From the NCBI RefSeq assembly GCF_030410485.1, contig NZ_JAUHHC010000003.1, forward strand, positions 248,001-312,000: 64,000 nucleotides of DNA, read 5' to 3'. Each line of letters opens with the position of its first letter. The stretch's first letter is position 1. The notes below the pieces were generated by a model. It saw nothing but the letters and a program-made list of their open reading frames with translations, did not search any database and was not told the origin of the DNA. The DNA comes from Roseateles violae. GTDB taxonomy: Bacteria > Pseudomonadota > Gammaproteobacteria > Burkholderiales > Burkholderiaceae_C. A program made the position numbers and the translations under genes. Positions 63,239 to 64,000 of this stretch are shown here, one piece after another.

Positions 63239-64000
63239 GCCACCGGATCGTCCTGGGCACTGGCGGCGCGCAACACTTCGTCCAAGGTGCTGAGACCGCG
63301 CGCAGCCTTGATCAGCCCGTCTTCCACCATCGAACGCCGCCCATCGGCATTGGCCAGCTGCGTGATGCGATCAATGCTCGCGCTCTGGGCAATCTCGTGC
63401 TGGAGGGCCGGTGTCACCGTCACCAGCTCGTAGACGCCCACCCGGCCGCGGAACCCCGTGCCGGAACAAGCAGCGCAACCCTGGGCCTGCAGCCAGCCCG
63501 CTTGTGCAGGCGCCTCGGCCAGTGCCGGCAGACGCGGCCTCAGACGCGCCCAGCGCTCGTCCAGCGGTCCTCGGTCGGCAGATGCCACTGCGCACTCGGG
63601 ACATAGTCGACGGACCAGGCGCTGAGCCATCACCGCCCGCAGCGCCGCGGCGACCAAATACGGTTCGATCCCCATATCGACCAAGCGGTTAATTGCCGAC
63701 AAGGCATCGTTGGTATGCAAGGTAGCCAGCACCAGATGGCCGGTCAGCGCAGCCTGCATCGCGATCTCGGCAGTTTCACGATCGCGGATTTCGCCGACCA
63801 TGATGACGTCGGGATCATGGCGCAGGATGGCGCGCAACGCGCGCGCGAAGGTGTAGCCAATGTCCGACTGGGTCTGGATCTGCACCACGCCCGGCAAGCG
63901 CAGCTCGACCGGATCTTCCACCGTGATCAGCTTGCGATTGCCGTCATTGATGTGCGAGAGCGCACTGTAGAGCGTCGTGCTCTTGCCCGAGCCGGTGGGG
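63235..64000 (-). CDS. gspE: Type II secretion ATPase GspE, C-terminal part (cut by window edge)
   Basis: The last 255 codons of a secretion ATPase, which powers pseudopilus assembly. The visible part begins within Walker A ([14 protein letters not shown]), then the Asp box VEDPVEL, Walker [17 protein letters not shown] and the His box TLHTNDA. The zinc-binding tetracysteine loop is present (Cys in RLCPEC and CAACSGTG). The rest of the gene lies beyond 64000. Confidence 0.94.
   Translation of the reverse strand, partial: PTGSGKSTTLYSALSHINDGNRKLITVEDPVELRLPGVVQIQTQSDIGYTFARALRAILRHDPDVIMVGEIRDRETAEIAMQAALTGHLVLATLHTNDALSAINRLVDMGIEPYLVAAALRAVMAQRLVRRLCPECAVASADRGPLDERWARLRPRLPALAEAPAQAGWLQAQGCAACSGTGFRGRVGVYELVTVTPALQHEIAQSASIDRITQLANADGRRSMVEDGLIKAARGLSTLDEVLRAASAQDDPVA

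Overview
The window is about 64 kb of GC-rich DNA that looks like the chromosome of a Burkholderiales betaproteobacterium, probably the Rubrivivax/Roseateles/Leptothrix group. The best evidence is gene order: rpmF-plsX-fabH-fabD-fabG-acpP-fabF, then rpoE-rseA-mucD-lepA-lepB-(DUF4845)-rnc-era-recO-pdxJ-acpS-nagZ, all on the minus strand, is a typical Burkholderiales core layout. The genus is an inference. I found no tRNA, rRNA, CRISPR array, insertion sequence or prophage.

Layout. 0-7 kb: the C-terminal part of an Lhr-type helicase, small housekeeping genes, and a minus-strand group rluC-HAD phosphatase-Rieske protein-sppA. 6.8-10.5 kb: rne (RNase E) behind a predicted leader of about 635 nt. 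10.5-15.4 kb: a POT peptide transporter, then a minus-strand molybdate group modA-modB-modC-modE. 15.4-38 kb: the conserved lipid, envelope-stress, translation and RNA-processing block, followed by maf, an RsmI-like methyltransferase and rhlE. 37.5-62 kb: a large surface-polysaccharide locus. 62-64 kb: gspF and the end of gspE, from a type II secretion or related system.

The polysaccharide locus. A WecA-type initiating transferase diverges from a plus-strand run: outer-membrane export protein, Wzz-type chain-length regulator, a VioA/VioB-like pair (probable dTDP-Qui4NAc synthesis), flippase, several glycosyltransferases and acetyltransferases, and a Wzy-type polymerase. A convergent minus-strand run carries FnlA, FnlB and FnlC homologues (UDP-N-acetyl-L-fucosamine), a glycosyltransferase and a second flippase. 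A third unit on the plus strand holds a small membrane protein, a NoeA-like methyltransferase with a kinase-like N-terminal half, and a membrane sulfatase/phosphotransferase. The part around 42-46.5 kb is visibly richer in A/T than its flanks, which suggests horizontal acquisition.

Most interesting signals. (1) A family of non-coding repeats between minus-strand genes at 12.1, 14.5, 18.2 and 19.1 kb. All share a 15-nt core held between variable inverted repeats. The two long copies beside mod genes differ by three changes that preserve base pairing in one stem. (2) A compact candidate small RNA between mucD and lepA, with its own -10 box, a 5' hairpin and an intrinsic terminator. (3) Divergent rluC and rne promoters placed so that the two transcripts would overlap at their 5' ends across the rluC start codon. 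(4) The three-gene modification module at 58.9-62.0 kb. (5) No rseB between rseA and mucD.
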